A stretch of 6,479 bases of DNA from positions 13,842-20,320 of the forward strand of contig NZ_DKLM01000028.1 in NCBI RefSeq assembly GCF_002455975.1. Reading direction: 5' to 3'. The position numbers and the translations under genes are program-made. The notes under the pieces were generated by a model. The model was not told the DNA's origin and made no database searches. It saw only the letters and a list, made by a program, of their open reading frames with translations. This DNA comes from Clostridium sp. UBA6640 (GTDB lineage Bacteria > Bacillota > Clostridia > Clostridiales > Clostridiaceae). How positions within the stretch are numbered: position 1 is the first letter of the stretch; each line of letters begins with the position of its first letter. Shown here piece by piece: positions 1 to 6,148 of the stretch.

Positions 1-937
1 CTGATGCCCCATCTACACCATTTTTAGGAATTGCCTTCTCACCGTATATGCCTAATCCAATATTCACTGTATTTCCTCTTTTCATAAAGATATCTATTAT
101 AGGCTTAGCGTCTTTTATATCTATTGCAAAACCTGATTTTGTAGCTTTCTCTGTATAACTCAATATATTATTGTTTATTCCTATCATTTCACCATTTAAA
201 TTACAAAGTGGCCCTCCAGTGTTTCCTGCAAATATTTCAATGTCAGTCCTTATGGCACTGTATGAAAAAGTCTGCCTTGCTTGTTTATCTATAGCTGAAA
301 TTCTTTGATTCGCATTTTCCACTACTCCATAAGATATAGCTCCTTGAAAGGCATTAGCATTAGGATTGCCAATGGAAATTACTTCATCATCCATTTTAAC
401 TTTTGAACTGTCTCCTATAATAACCGCTGGTAGTCCAACTTCATCTATTTTGATTACTGCAATATCTAAAGCTGGATCTGAGTCTACAACTTGTCCAACA
501 TACACCTTATTATTGGACAGCTTAACCTTAATTTCATCAGCTCTATACACTATACGGTGATTTGTTACTATGTATCCGTCTTGGCTTATTATGGTGCCCG
601 CTCCACTTTCTATTTCTTCATTCTTACCATAAACTGTTTTACTTATCGATACCACAGAAGCTGAGACCTTATTAGCAATTTCAGACATAGCCTCTCTTTT
701 TTCTTTTGTATTTAAAAGCACAGATTTTCCGTTGCCATCAATAGTAATTTTAGCCAGCTCTTTGTCAACTAAAAATTTTGCAGTAATAGCTCCTGAAAGT
801 GAAGCTATTATTATATAAAAAATTATATTAAGAAAAATTTTGTATCTAGGCTTTTTCTTATTTTTAGTCTTTTTAAAAACTATGTCTCCTCCAATATTTA
901 TTGGGGAAGTTTCCTTTATAATAGGTTGATTATCCAC
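1..937 (-). CDS. Membrane-anchored HtrA/DegP-like protein with degenerate catalytic triad (partial, C-terminus off the window)
   Basis: Starts at GTG 937-935, preceded by an AGAGGTGG ribosome site at about 951-944; the only nearby ATG (940-938) is in another frame and stops after seven codons. The 312 readable codons show a Lys-rich cytoplasmic tail (1-33), one membrane segment (about 34-54), a linker, then an S1C trypsin-like domain (about 85-290) outside the membrane. Domain landmarks are clear: SGAGTIIS (111-118), DGYIVTN (120-126), DPALDIAVIKI (154-164), IGDSS, SIGNPN and GNTGGPL (238-244). The catalytic His position, found by ungapped alignment with family pattern TNxHVV, holds Arg128 (His127 is one residue early); Asp158 is kept; the nucleophile Ser is Thr240. 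An active ordinary serine protease is therefore unlikely. From about residue 296, GLGIYG suggests the start of a PDZ domain, cut by the window edge; a full family member would need perhaps 70-100 more residues. It lies downstream of a two-component pair on the same strand. I infer a pseudoprotease with binding or chaperone function; family placement is firm, function is not. Confidence 0.88.
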   Translation of the reverse strand, partial: MDNQPIIKETSPINIGGDIVFKKTKNKKKPRYKIFLNIIFYIIIASLSGAITAKFLVDKELAKITIDGNGKSVLLNTKEKREAMSEIANKVSASVVSISKTVYGKNEEIESGAGTIISQDGYIVTNHRIVYRADEIKVKLSNNKVYVGQVVDSDPALDIAVIKIDEVGLPAVIIGDSSKVKMDDEVISIGNPNANAFQGAISYGVVENANQRISAIDKQARQTFSYSAIRTDIEIFAGNTGGPLCNLNGEMIGINNNILSYTEKATKSGFAIDIKDAKPIIDIFMKRGNTVNIGLGIYGEKAIPKNGVDGAS

Positions 938-955
938 ATAACTCCACCTCTTTAG

Positions 956-975
956 ATAATTGACAATTGACAATT
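956..975 (+). repeat. Left terminal inverted repeat of the 196-bp element
   Basis: Twenty bases containing two exact TTGACAA heptamers. They pair with 1132-1151 with two mismatches. The boundary lies just upstream of the ribosome binding site of the HtrA-like gene. Confidence 0.6.
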
Positions 976-1021
976 AAGGTTAAAATTATTTTTAAACAAA
1001 ATAATTGCTTTGAATAATTTT

Positions 1022-1050
1022 TATAACTAGCAATATAATTGCTAGTTATA
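1022..1050. repeat. Perfect inverted repeat (13-bp arms, ATA loop) inside the element
   Basis: Arms 1022-1034 and 1038-1050 are exact reverse complements around a 3-base centre. The stem holds few G:C pairs and no long T run follows on either strand, so it is not a typical intrinsic terminator. It would fold in RNA read from either strand. Confidence 0.7.
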
Positions 1051-1087
1051 TGGTCAGCACTGCTTACCGCTACAGAATAAATTCTAA

Positions 1088-1111
1088 ATTTCTCAGTGAT
1101 AACTGAGAAAT
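1088..1111. repeat. Perfect inverted repeat (10-bp arms, GATA loop) inside the element
   Basis: Arm ATTTCTCAGT (1088-1097) pairs exactly with ACTGAGAAAT (1102-1111) around a 4-base loop. No T tract follows, so a terminator is unlikely; it is better read as structure within the inverted-repeat element or its RNA. Confidence 0.65.
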
Positions 1112-1119
1112 ATCCACAA

Positions 1120-1151
1120 TTGTCCATTGTCAATAGTCAATTCTCAATTAT
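1120..1151 (-). repeat. Right terminal inverted repeat with four tandem heptamers
   Basis: Four adjacent 7-base units (1120-1126, 1127-1133, 1134-1140, 1141-1147) share the plus-strand pattern TTGTCAA with one or two changes each. The last 20 bases (1132-1151) form the terminal inverted repeat with 956-975. The block sits 7 bases from the kinase stop codon. Confidence 0.6.
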
Positions 1152-1158
1152 ATAAATA

Positions 1159-2580
1159 TTAGGCTAATGTTAAAGTAAAAGTAAATTTAACTCCATCTTC
1201 TGTATTTTCCGCCCAAATTTCTTCATCAAGCATAGTTAATATCTTTTTAACTATTGAAAGTCCTAATCCAGAACTTACTCTATTAGTTCTAGATTTATCA
1301 CCTTTATAAAATCTCTCCCAAATAGTTTTCAAGCCTTCTTCATCGATATGTGAACCTGTATTAGAAACAGAAATATATGCTTTCTTTCCTCTCTCATTAG
1401 AAGATAAGGTAATTAATGCACCTTCATTTGAATATTTTATAGCGTTGTCTAACAGATTCATCACAACTTGAAAAATTCTATCTGGATCTCCGTAGACTAA
1501 AAGTTCATCTGAGTCAAAATATACTTCAACTTTTACTCTCTTTTCTTTTATTTTAGCTTCATTCTTTAAAATGCTTAATCTTATAACTTCATTAATATCA
1601 ATTTTTCTAAGTGCTAATCTTATTCTGCCTTCCTCTATAGCAGACATATCCAAAAGATCATTAACTAATCTTGTTAGCCTTTGAGTTTCTTCATAAGCAA
1701 CAGTTAAATATTCTTTTTCCTTTTCTTTCGGTACTACTCCATCTAAAATTCCTCTTATAAATCCATTTATTGAAGTAATTGGCGACCTAATATCATGAGA
1801 AACATTGGAAATAAACTCTTTTCTATTTTTCTCCACTTTTTCTAAGGAATCTGCCATAGAATTAAAAGCCTTTGCAAACTGTCCTATTTCATCATTAGTA
1901 TTTATTTCTACTCTTTTTGCTACATCACCATTAGCTATTTTTCTTGCCACTAAACTCATTTTTTGAAGTGGTTTTATCACTATTCTATTTGTAAAAAGAT
2001 AAATAATAGACATAGATAATATCATTATAAGTGCAGTTGACAGCCATATAATTCTATATATTTTCCCAAGAGATTCTTTCACGTAGGACATAGAAAGTTC
2101 TACTATTATTCCGCCCTTTATATCTCCATTAACATCTTTTATTTGTTGTCCCAAAACATAGGTATCTTTACTAAATAAATCGCTTCTTTTATCTATTTTC
2201 TTTAAATATCCATCTTCTGAAAGATCTTGAATGCTATTTAGTTCATCAACAAATATTTGTTTTCCTACTAAGACATCTTTATTATCTGAAGTAGCTGCAA
2301 AGACATAGCCTCGTCCATTAATTAAATATATGTTCTCATAGAAATATTCACCAACAAATTTTAAAGAATTATCTAGCTCTTCATAGGTTAATTTTCCATC
2401 TATGTAATTAGATGCCAAACCTTGAATAAACTCTGTCTGTGTTAATACTTGATTTTTCTTACCGTTAACAAAATAATCATTAAACCAAAATGATAAAAAT
2501 GTAGCAATTGTGGTTAAACTTAGAAATATTATGATAGCATATATAAGCACCATCTTGGAAAATAGGTTACTTTTTACCAT
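1159..2580 (-). CDS. Two-component sensor histidine kinase (HAMP, HisKA, HATPase)
   Basis: Autophosphorylating membrane kinase, expected to signal to the regulator encoded just upstream. Two in-frame ATGs exist, at 2583 and 2580. The ribosome site GAGGTGA leaves only about 1 base before the first but 4 before the second, so I place the start at 2580, overlapping the regulator stop as TGATG; the ATGA overlap at 2583 is the alternative. Numbered from 2583: membrane helix 1 about 11-33; extracellular region about 34-174, with YLINGRGYVFA resembling a Cache/PAS-like sensor fold (inferred); helix 2 about 176-198; HAMP about 199-250; H-box SHDIRSP with phospho-acceptor His263; N-box NLLDNAIKYS with Asn376 and Asn380; G2 box SGLGLSIVK (438-446). 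The G1 box reads NTGSH (408-412), with Asn for the usual Asp of DxGxG. No terminator follows the stop, so read-through into the HtrA-like gene is possible. The stimulus cannot be told from sequence. Confidence 0.94.
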   Translation of the reverse strand: MVKSNLFSKMVLIYAIIIFLSLTTIATFLSFWFNDYFVNGKKNQVLTQTEFIQGLASNYIDGKLTYEELDNSLKFVGEYFYENIYLINGRGYVFAATSDNKDVLVGKQIFVDELNSIQDLSEDGYLKKIDKRSDLFSKDTYVLGQQIKDVNGDIKGGIIVELSMSYVKESLGKIYRIIWLSTALIMILSMSIIYLFTNRIVIKPLQKMSLVARKIANGDVAKRVEINTNDEIGQFAKAFNSMADSLEKVEKNRKEFISNVSHDIRSPITSINGFIRGILDGVVPKEKEKEYLTVAYEETQRLTRLVNDLLDMSAIEEGRIRLALRKIDINEVIRLSILKNEAKIKEKRVKVEVYFDSDELLVYGDPDRIFQVVMNLLDNAIKYSNEGALITLSSNERGKKAYISVSNTGSHIDEEGLKTIWERFYKGDKSRTNRVSSGLGLSIVKKILTMLDEEIWAENTEDGVKFTFTLTLA

Positions 2581-3266
2581 CATTTCACCTCAAACTTATA
2601 TCCTACACCCCAAACTGTTTCTATTTGCCAGTTTGTGCCACCTTCTATTTTTTCTCTTAATCTTTTAATGTGTACATCCACAGTTCTTGAATCACCAGGA
2701 TAATCATATCCCCATACCTCACACAATAATTGTTCTCTTGTAAAAACCCTATTTTTATTGCTAGCAAGATAATATAATAATTCAAATTCCTTTGGTGGCA
2801 TTTTCACGTCTTCATTTTTATAAACAACACTATAAGAATTGGCATCTATAGTTAAACTATCATAATTAATAGTTTCTTTGTTTTCTGTTTCCATAGTATA
2901 TCTTCTTAAAACTGCCTTAACCCTAGCTATTAGCTCCTTAGGCTCAAAAGGCTTCACAATGTAGTCATCTGCTCCAAGCTCTAACCCTAAAACTTTATCA
3001 AAGGTTTCACCTTTAGCAGTAACCATAATAACAGGAGTTTCACTGTCTTTCCTTATCCATTTTAAAACATCAATACCGTCAACATATGGTAGCATAACAT
3101 CTAAAATAACCAAATCAGGTTTAAAATTTAAAAATACTTCCTGAGCCTCTTTACCATCATTAGCTATTTTTATAGAATATCCTGAACTTTCTAAGTACAT
3201 CTTTATTACTTCACAGATGTTTTTGTCATCATCTACCACCAAAACTTTTGCAATAGAGCCTTCCAT
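2580..3266 (-). CDS. OmpR/PhoB-family response regulator
   Basis: DNA-binding transcription regulator of 228 residues, the usual family length. ATG at 3266 follows an AGGAGGGG ribosome site at about 3279-3272. The receiver domain (about 6-120) has all key residues: acidic pocket Asp12/Asp13, phospho-acceptor Asp56 in ILDVMLP, switch Thr83 in VTAKG and Lys105 in DDYIVKPF. The C-terminal winged helix (about 134-226) has the family signature: PPKEFELLYYLA, the recognition-helix stretch SRTVDVHIKRLREKI, and VWGVGYKF in the wing. The stop overlaps the start of the histidine kinase, which points to translational coupling and a cognate pair. Upstream is a 300-base AT-rich region with tandem ACTGTAA motifs that could be an autoregulatory site. 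Regulon unknown; by analogy with CssR of B. subtilis the downstream HtrA-like gene is a candidate target, but the match is only in gene content. Confidence 0.96.
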   Translation of the reverse strand: MEGSIAKVLVVDDDKNICEVIKMYLESSGYSIKIANDGKEAQEVFLNFKPDLVILDVMLPYVDGIDVLKWIRKDSETPVIMVTAKGETFDKVLGLELGADDYIVKPFEPKELIARVKAVLRRYTMETENKETINYDSLTIDANSYSVVYKNEDVKMPPKEFELLYYLASNKNRVFTREQLLCEVWGYDYPGDSRTVDVHIKRLREKIEGGTNWQIETVWGVGYKFEVK

Positions 3267-3405
3267 AAATACCCCTCCTAAAAAGTTAATTTTGACCTTT
3301 GCTTAAGACATCTTCAAAAATAGTTAGTTATTATTCTAGATCATTTGACTAGCTATTTTATTTTAGAAACCTAAACTACTTATAATTAAATATAAGTATA
3401 CCTCC

Positions 3406-3434
3406 ATTATAATGCTTAGTTAGTATAAAATTAA
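3406..3434 (-). promoter_or_regulatory. Candidate promoter for the response regulator/kinase operon
   Basis: A perfect TATAAT lies at 3411-3406 on the minus strand. The -35 position 17 bases upstream reads TTAATT (3434-3429), only three of six matches to TTGACA, so an activator may be needed. The start site would be near 3399, giving an untranslated leader of about 130 bases. Confidence 0.35.
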
Positions 3435-3480
3435 GATTTGTTACAAATTATTTAAAAATTATTTTGATAATTCTTATATT

Positions 3481-3497
3481 TTACAGTTTATTACAGT
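3481..3497 (-). promoter_or_regulatory. Tandem ACTGTAA direct repeat, possible OmpR-family operator
   Basis: Two identical 7-base units, ACTGTAA, repeat at a 10-base distance (3497-3491, 3487-3481) on the same face of the helix. They lie about 70-85 bases upstream of the candidate TATAAT box. Paired direct repeats are how OmpR/PhoB-type dimers usually bind, so autoregulation by the adjacent regulator is possible. This is inference only. Confidence 0.3.
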
Positions 3498-3566
3498 AAT
3501 TTTCTCAATATCTTTCATAATTTTACACAAATATTCTATAAAATATATATTGAAATTCTTAAATTT

Positions 3567-3604
3567 AAAAAAACGCGCTGCCAAACAAATGACAACGCTT
3601 TTTT
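3567..3604 (-). terminator. Intrinsic terminator of glmU-prs
   Basis: In the minus-strand RNA, GCGUUGUC (3598-3591) pairs with GGCAGCGC (3582-3575) across an 8-base loop, with two G-U pairs. After one further base (C3574 on the plus strand) a run of seven U (3573-3567) follows. It begins 7 bases after the prs stop. A T run at 3599-3604 on the plus strand means it could also stop transcription coming the other way, but no plus-strand gene is seen. Confidence 0.9.
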
Positions 3605-3610
3605 ATTATA

Positions 3611-4567
3611 TTAATCAAATAACTTACTAACTGATATATCTTCGTATATTCTCTTAATAGCTTCCGCAAATATTGGAGCTACTGATAATATTTTTATTTT
3701 TTCTATTTGTTTTTCTTCTTTTAATTGAATTGTATCTAACATTACTAATTCCTTTATAGCAGAAGCTTGTATTCTCTCTATAGCAGGGCCTGATAAAACT
3801 GCATGTGAACAGCAAGCGTAAACTTCTTTAGCTCCTCTTTCAACTAAAGCATTAGCACCATTACAGATCGTTCCTGCTGTATCTATCATATCATCTATTA
3901 ATATAACTTTCTTATCTTTAATTTCTCCTATTATGTTCATAACCTCTGAAACATTAGCTTTAGGTCTTCTTTTATCAATTATAGCTATTGGAGCATTTAA
4001 TCTGTCCGCAAATTTTCTAGCACGACTTACACTTCCTAAGTCTGGAGAAACTACAACTACATCGTCAACATCTTTAAATCCATTTTCTATAAAGTATTTT
4101 GCAAGCATTGGAGCTCCCATTAAGTTATCAACTGGAATGTTGAAGTATCCTTGAATTTGAGCTGCATGTAAATCCATAGTTAATACTCTATCAGCACCTG
4201 CAGCTGTAATTAAGTCTGCAACTAATTTTGCTGTGATTGGATCTCTAGCCTTTGCTTTTCTATCTTGCCTAGCATAACCATAATAAGGCATAACCGCAGT
4301 TATTCTTCCAGCTGAAGCTCTCTTTAATGCATCTATCATTATTAAAAGTTCCATTAAGTTGTCATTTACTGGTGCGCTTGTTGGCTGAATTACAAACACA
4401 TCTATTCCTCTAACAGTTTCACCTATGTTTACAGAAATTTCTCCATCACTAAAGCTTCCAACTTGTGAGTCTCCGACTTTAAGTCCTAGCACATTAGCTA
4501 TGTCTTCTGCTAATTCAGGATAAGAATTACCTGTAAAAATTTTAATATTTTTTCCATGTGGTATCAT
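3611..4567 (-). CDS. prs: Ribose-phosphate pyrophosphokinase (PRPP synthetase, class I)
   Basis: Cytoplasmic enzyme making 5-phosphoribosyl-1-pyrophosphate from ribose 5-phosphate and ATP, the precursor of purines, pyrimidines, NAD, His and Trp. The 318 residues match the usual length for bacterial class I enzymes. Visible landmarks are FSDGE (39-43), the flexible ATP-binding loop YARQDRK (98-104), the signature MDLHAAQIQGYF (131-142) with metal-binding Asp132/His134, SPDLG (174-178), IDKRRP (197-202) with catalytic-region Lys199 and Arg201, and the PRPP loop DDMIDTAGT (225-233). ATG at 4567 follows a perfect AGGAGG about 8 bases upstream. It lies 23 bases after glmU with no promoter or terminator between, so the two are co-transcribed; a hairpin terminator follows the stop. 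Nothing is missing or odd. Confidence 0.98.
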   Translation of the reverse strand: MIPHGKNIKIFTGNSYPELAEDIANVLGLKVGDSQVGSFSDGEISVNIGETVRGIDVFVIQPTSAPVNDNLMELLIMIDALKRASAGRITAVMPYYGYARQDRKAKARDPITAKLVADLITAAGADRVLTMDLHAAQIQGYFNIPVDNLMGAPMLAKYFIENGFKDVDDVVVVSPDLGSVSRARKFADRLNAPIAIIDKRRPKANVSEVMNIIGEIKDKKVILIDDMIDTAGTICNGANALVERGAKEVYACCSHAVLSGPAIERIQASAIKELVMLDTIQLKEEKQIEKIKILSVAPIFAEAIKRIYEDISVSKLFD

Positions 4568-4590
4568 TATGTAGTCCTCCTATATTTTTA

Positions 4591-5961
4591 TTATTTCTTA
4601 TGTATTCTATTTATAACCCAATTTTCTTTGTTTTCTTGCTTTGCTCTAGCTATTGCTAATGAGTTTTTTGGTACCTTTTTAGTAATAGTTGAACCTGCAG
4701 CAATGTATGTATTTTCTTCAACTTCAACTGGCGCAACTAAATTTGTGTTACATCCTATAAAGGAATTATCTCCAACTATAGTCTTATGTTTATTAACACC
4801 ATCATAGTTAACAACTACTGTTCCACAGCCAAAATTACATTTTTCTCCTACTTCTGCATCCCCTATATAAGTTAAGTGAGATATTTTTGTTCCATCTCCT
4901 ATAGTTGACTTTTTAAGTTCTACAAAGTCTCCTACTTTAACTTTATTTCCTACTATAGTTTGAGGGCGAATATATGCAAAAGGTCCTACTGTAGTTTCTT
5001 CTCCTACTGTACTTTCTAAAATTACAGAACTTTGTATAGTAACATTGGATTTTATTATACTATCTTTAATTCTGCATCCTGGATATATTGTACAGTTGTC
5101 TTCAATAACAGTTTTTCCTTCTATTACATTGTTAGGATATATAATAGTGTCTATACCTATTTCTACATCACAATTTATATATGTATTACTCGGATCAATT
5201 AATATAACTCCGTTTTCCATGTGTTTTTTATTAATTCTATTTTTCATTATATTTTCTACTGTTGAAAGTTCAAATTTGGAATTTACTGCTGTAATCTCCT
5301 CTACTGGTACATCTATAGCACCAATTTTTTTATTTTCTTTCTTAAGTATTTCAATAACGTCAGTTAAATAATATTCACCTTGATTATTATCATTATTTAG
5401 TTTTGAAAGCGTGCAAAGTAATGCTTGTATATCAAAACAATACATGCCTGAATTTATTTCTTTAACTTTAACTTCTTCTTCATTGCAATCTTTAAATTCA
5501 ACAATTTTTTCTACTTGTCCTTTTTCATCTCTTATTATTCTACCATATTTAGCTGGATCATTCATGATAGATGTTAATATAGTAGCACTAAATTCACCTT
5601 GTTCATGATAATCTATTAAACTGTTAACCGTATTTTCCGTAATTAACGGACCATCTCCAACAAATATAGCTACTGTTCCAGTTTTATCTTTTAAAAATTC
5701 TTCAGCACACATTACAGCGTGTCCTGTCCCAAGTTGCATCTCTTGTACTGAGTAAGAAATATTTCTTGATTCTGTGCCTTTTTTAACTTTTTCTGCACCT
5801 TTACCAATTACCACGTTCACATTTTCTATATTACAACTTCTTAATGTATCGATAACATGATTTATCATTTCTTTTCCACAAACTTTATGAAGCACCTTTG
5901 GAATATGAGAATTCATTCTTTTCCCTTCTCCAGCGGCTAATATGATAGCACATTTATACAA
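4591..5961 (-). CDS. glmU: Bifunctional GlmU: GlcNAc-1-phosphate uridyltransferase / GlcN-1-phosphate acetyltransferase
   Basis: Acetylates glucosamine 1-phosphate and then couples it to UTP, giving UDP-GlcNAc for peptidoglycan and wall polymers. I choose TTG at 5961 as start: AGAGGTG (5974-5968) lies 6 bases upstream, and the protein then begins MYKCAIILAAG at the usual distance from the nucleotide-binding motif. The GTG at 5970 would extend it by three residues but lies inside that ribosome site. This gives 456 residues, the family size. The N-terminal Rossmann-like domain has LAAGEGKR (8-15, Arg15), Lys22, QLGTGHAV and GDGPL (102-106, Asp103). The C-terminal left-handed beta-helix of hexapeptide repeats (about 250-440) carries YIRPQT, the catalytic His362 in KISHLTYIGD, and NYDG. 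It is followed 23 bases later by prs, as in B. subtilis (gcaD-prs). Confidence 0.98.
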   Translation of the reverse strand: MYKCAIILAAGEGKRMNSHIPKVLHKVCGKEMINHVIDTLRSCNIENVNVVIGKGAEKVKKGTESRNISYSVQEMQLGTGHAVMCAEEFLKDKTGTVAIFVGDGPLITENTVNSLIDYHEQGEFSATILTSIMNDPAKYGRIIRDEKGQVEKIVEFKDCNEEEVKVKEINSGMYCFDIQALLCTLSKLNNDNNQGEYYLTDVIEILKKENKKIGAIDVPVEEITAVNSKFELSTVENIMKNRINKKHMENGVILIDPSNTYINCDVEIGIDTIIYPNNVIEGKTVIEDNCTIYPGCRIKDSIIKSNVTIQSSVILESTVGEETTVGPFAYIRPQTIVGNKVKVGDFVELKKSTIGDGTKISHLTYIGDAEVGEKCNFGCGTVVVNYDGVNKHKTIVGDNSFIGCNTNLVAPVEVEENTYIAAGSTITKKVPKNSLAIARAKQENKENWVINRIHKK

Positions 5962-5974
5962 ATCTAACACCTCT
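5959..5974 (-). promoter_or_regulatory. Ribosome binding site that selects the TTG start of glmU
   Basis: AGAGGTG (5974-5968), then 6 bases, then TTG (5961-5959). The upstream in-frame GTG is the end of this motif itself, so it has no ribosome site of its own at usable spacing. Confidence 0.75.
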
Positions 5975-6031
5975 TTATATGAAAGTCATATTTATTTTAC
6001 TACAAATACGCTTTTATTGATACACTTATTA

Positions 6032-6060
6032 ATTATATTTCATATGGTAATGATTTGCAA
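6032..6060 (-). promoter_or_regulatory. Sigma-A type promoter for glmU-prs
   Basis: On the minus strand, TTGCAA (6060-6055) is separated by exactly 17 bases from a perfect TATAAT (6037-6032). Transcription should start near 6025, leaving a leader of roughly 60 bases before the TTG start. It lies downstream of the spoVG terminators, so glmU-prs can be expressed independently of spoVG. The leader has a small inverted repeat, TATGA-N3-TCATA (5978-5990), next to the ribosome site but no recognisable riboswitch. Confidence 0.75.
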
Positions 6061-6092
6061 TAAAAGTAACTCTTATTTAAATTTTCACACAA

Positions 6093-6124
6093 AAATAAAA
6101 AGGAGTGTACACTCCTTTTTATTT
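6093..6124. terminator. 32-bp perfect palindrome, main terminator after spoVG
   Basis: Bases 6093-6124 are a perfect palindrome centred between 6108 and 6109, with core GGAGTGTACACTCC flanked by A and T runs. In the minus-strand RNA the stem is followed by a U-rich tail (6104-6091). Being symmetric, it would work in both directions. At least four central bases must stay unpaired as the loop. Confidence 0.85.
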
Positions 6125-6128
6125 AATA

Positions 6129-6146
6129 AAAAAGCTTAAGCTTTTT
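6129..6146 (-). terminator. Second, weaker palindromic hairpin just after spoVG
   Basis: An 18-bp perfect palindrome, AAAAAGCTTAAGCTTTTT, begins 2 bases after the spoVG stop codon. It contains few G:C pairs but ends in a T run on the minus strand. It stands directly before the stronger palindrome, making a tandem pair. Alone it would probably be a poor terminator. Confidence 0.5.
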
Positions 6147-6148
6147 CG

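Larger units (their letters stand above)
956..1151. mobile_element. 196-bp MITE-like element with inverted-repeat ends built from TTGACAA heptamers
   Basis: The ends form an imperfect terminal inverted repeat: 956-975 matches the reverse complement of 1132-1151 at 18 of 20 bases. Both ends are tandem heptamers: TTGACAA at 960-966 and 967-973 on the left, and four TTGTCAA-like units on the right (1120-1147). Inside are two perfect hairpins: 13-bp arms at 1022-1034 and 1038-1050 with a 3-base loop, and 10-bp arms at 1088-1097 and 1102-1111 with loop GATA. No convincing ORF is present. It begins 7 bases after the kinase stop and ends about 5 bases before the ribosome site of the HtrA-like gene. 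Similar TTGACAA-type tracts are, as I recall, scattered in clostridial genomes, which I could not verify here. A non-mobile structured RNA leader for the HtrA-like gene is the alternative. No clear target duplication can be defined in such AT-rich flanks. Confidence 0.5.
3267..3566 (-). promoter_or_regulatory. AT-rich regulatory region upstream of the two-component genes
   Basis: No gene is visible in these 300 bases. On the minus strand there is a tandem direct repeat ACTGTAA (3497-3491 and 3487-3481), repeat distance 10, of the kind bound by OmpR-family regulators. Further copies of core TTACA (plus strand) lie at 3441 and 3523. Other items are an exact inverted repeat ATTTGT-T-ACAAAT (3436-3448), a candidate -10 box TATAAT (3411-3406) and an inverted repeat ACTTATA-N6-TATAAGT (3378-3397) near the predicted transcription start. 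AT-rich DNA makes such matches easy to find by chance. Confidence 0.4.

Noticed and set aside
366..560. Plus-strand reading frame opposite the HtrA-like gene.
   Set aside because: It is the antisense shadow of a clearly conserved protease-fold region and has no ribosome site or known motif.
930..1133. A 67-residue minus-strand reading frame across the inverted-repeat element.
   Set aside because: It starts at a TTG inside the heptamer repeats without a ribosome site, overlaps the start of the HtrA-like gene in another frame, and has no recognisable motifs.
956..1151. CRISPR array suggested by repeated TTGACAA units.
   Set aside because: The units are 7 bases, directly tandem without spacers, and mirrored at the two ends; this is an inverted-repeat element, not a CRISPR.
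3267..3566. Small RNA or small protein gene in the long gap upstream of the response regulator.
   Set aside because: No ORF with a ribosome site, and no terminator-like hairpin other than that of prs; only short AT-rich repeats are seen.
3933..5608. Several plus-strand reading frames opposite prs and glmU (for example 3933-4154, 4556-4807, 5045-5371 and 5411-5608).
   Set aside because: All lie antisense to highly conserved housekeeping genes, are low in complexity and have no recognisable domain.
5962..6031. Riboswitch or glmS-type ribozyme ahead of glmU.
   Set aside because: The leader is only about 60 bases, AT-rich and with one small inverted repeat; no conserved riboswitch core is visible.
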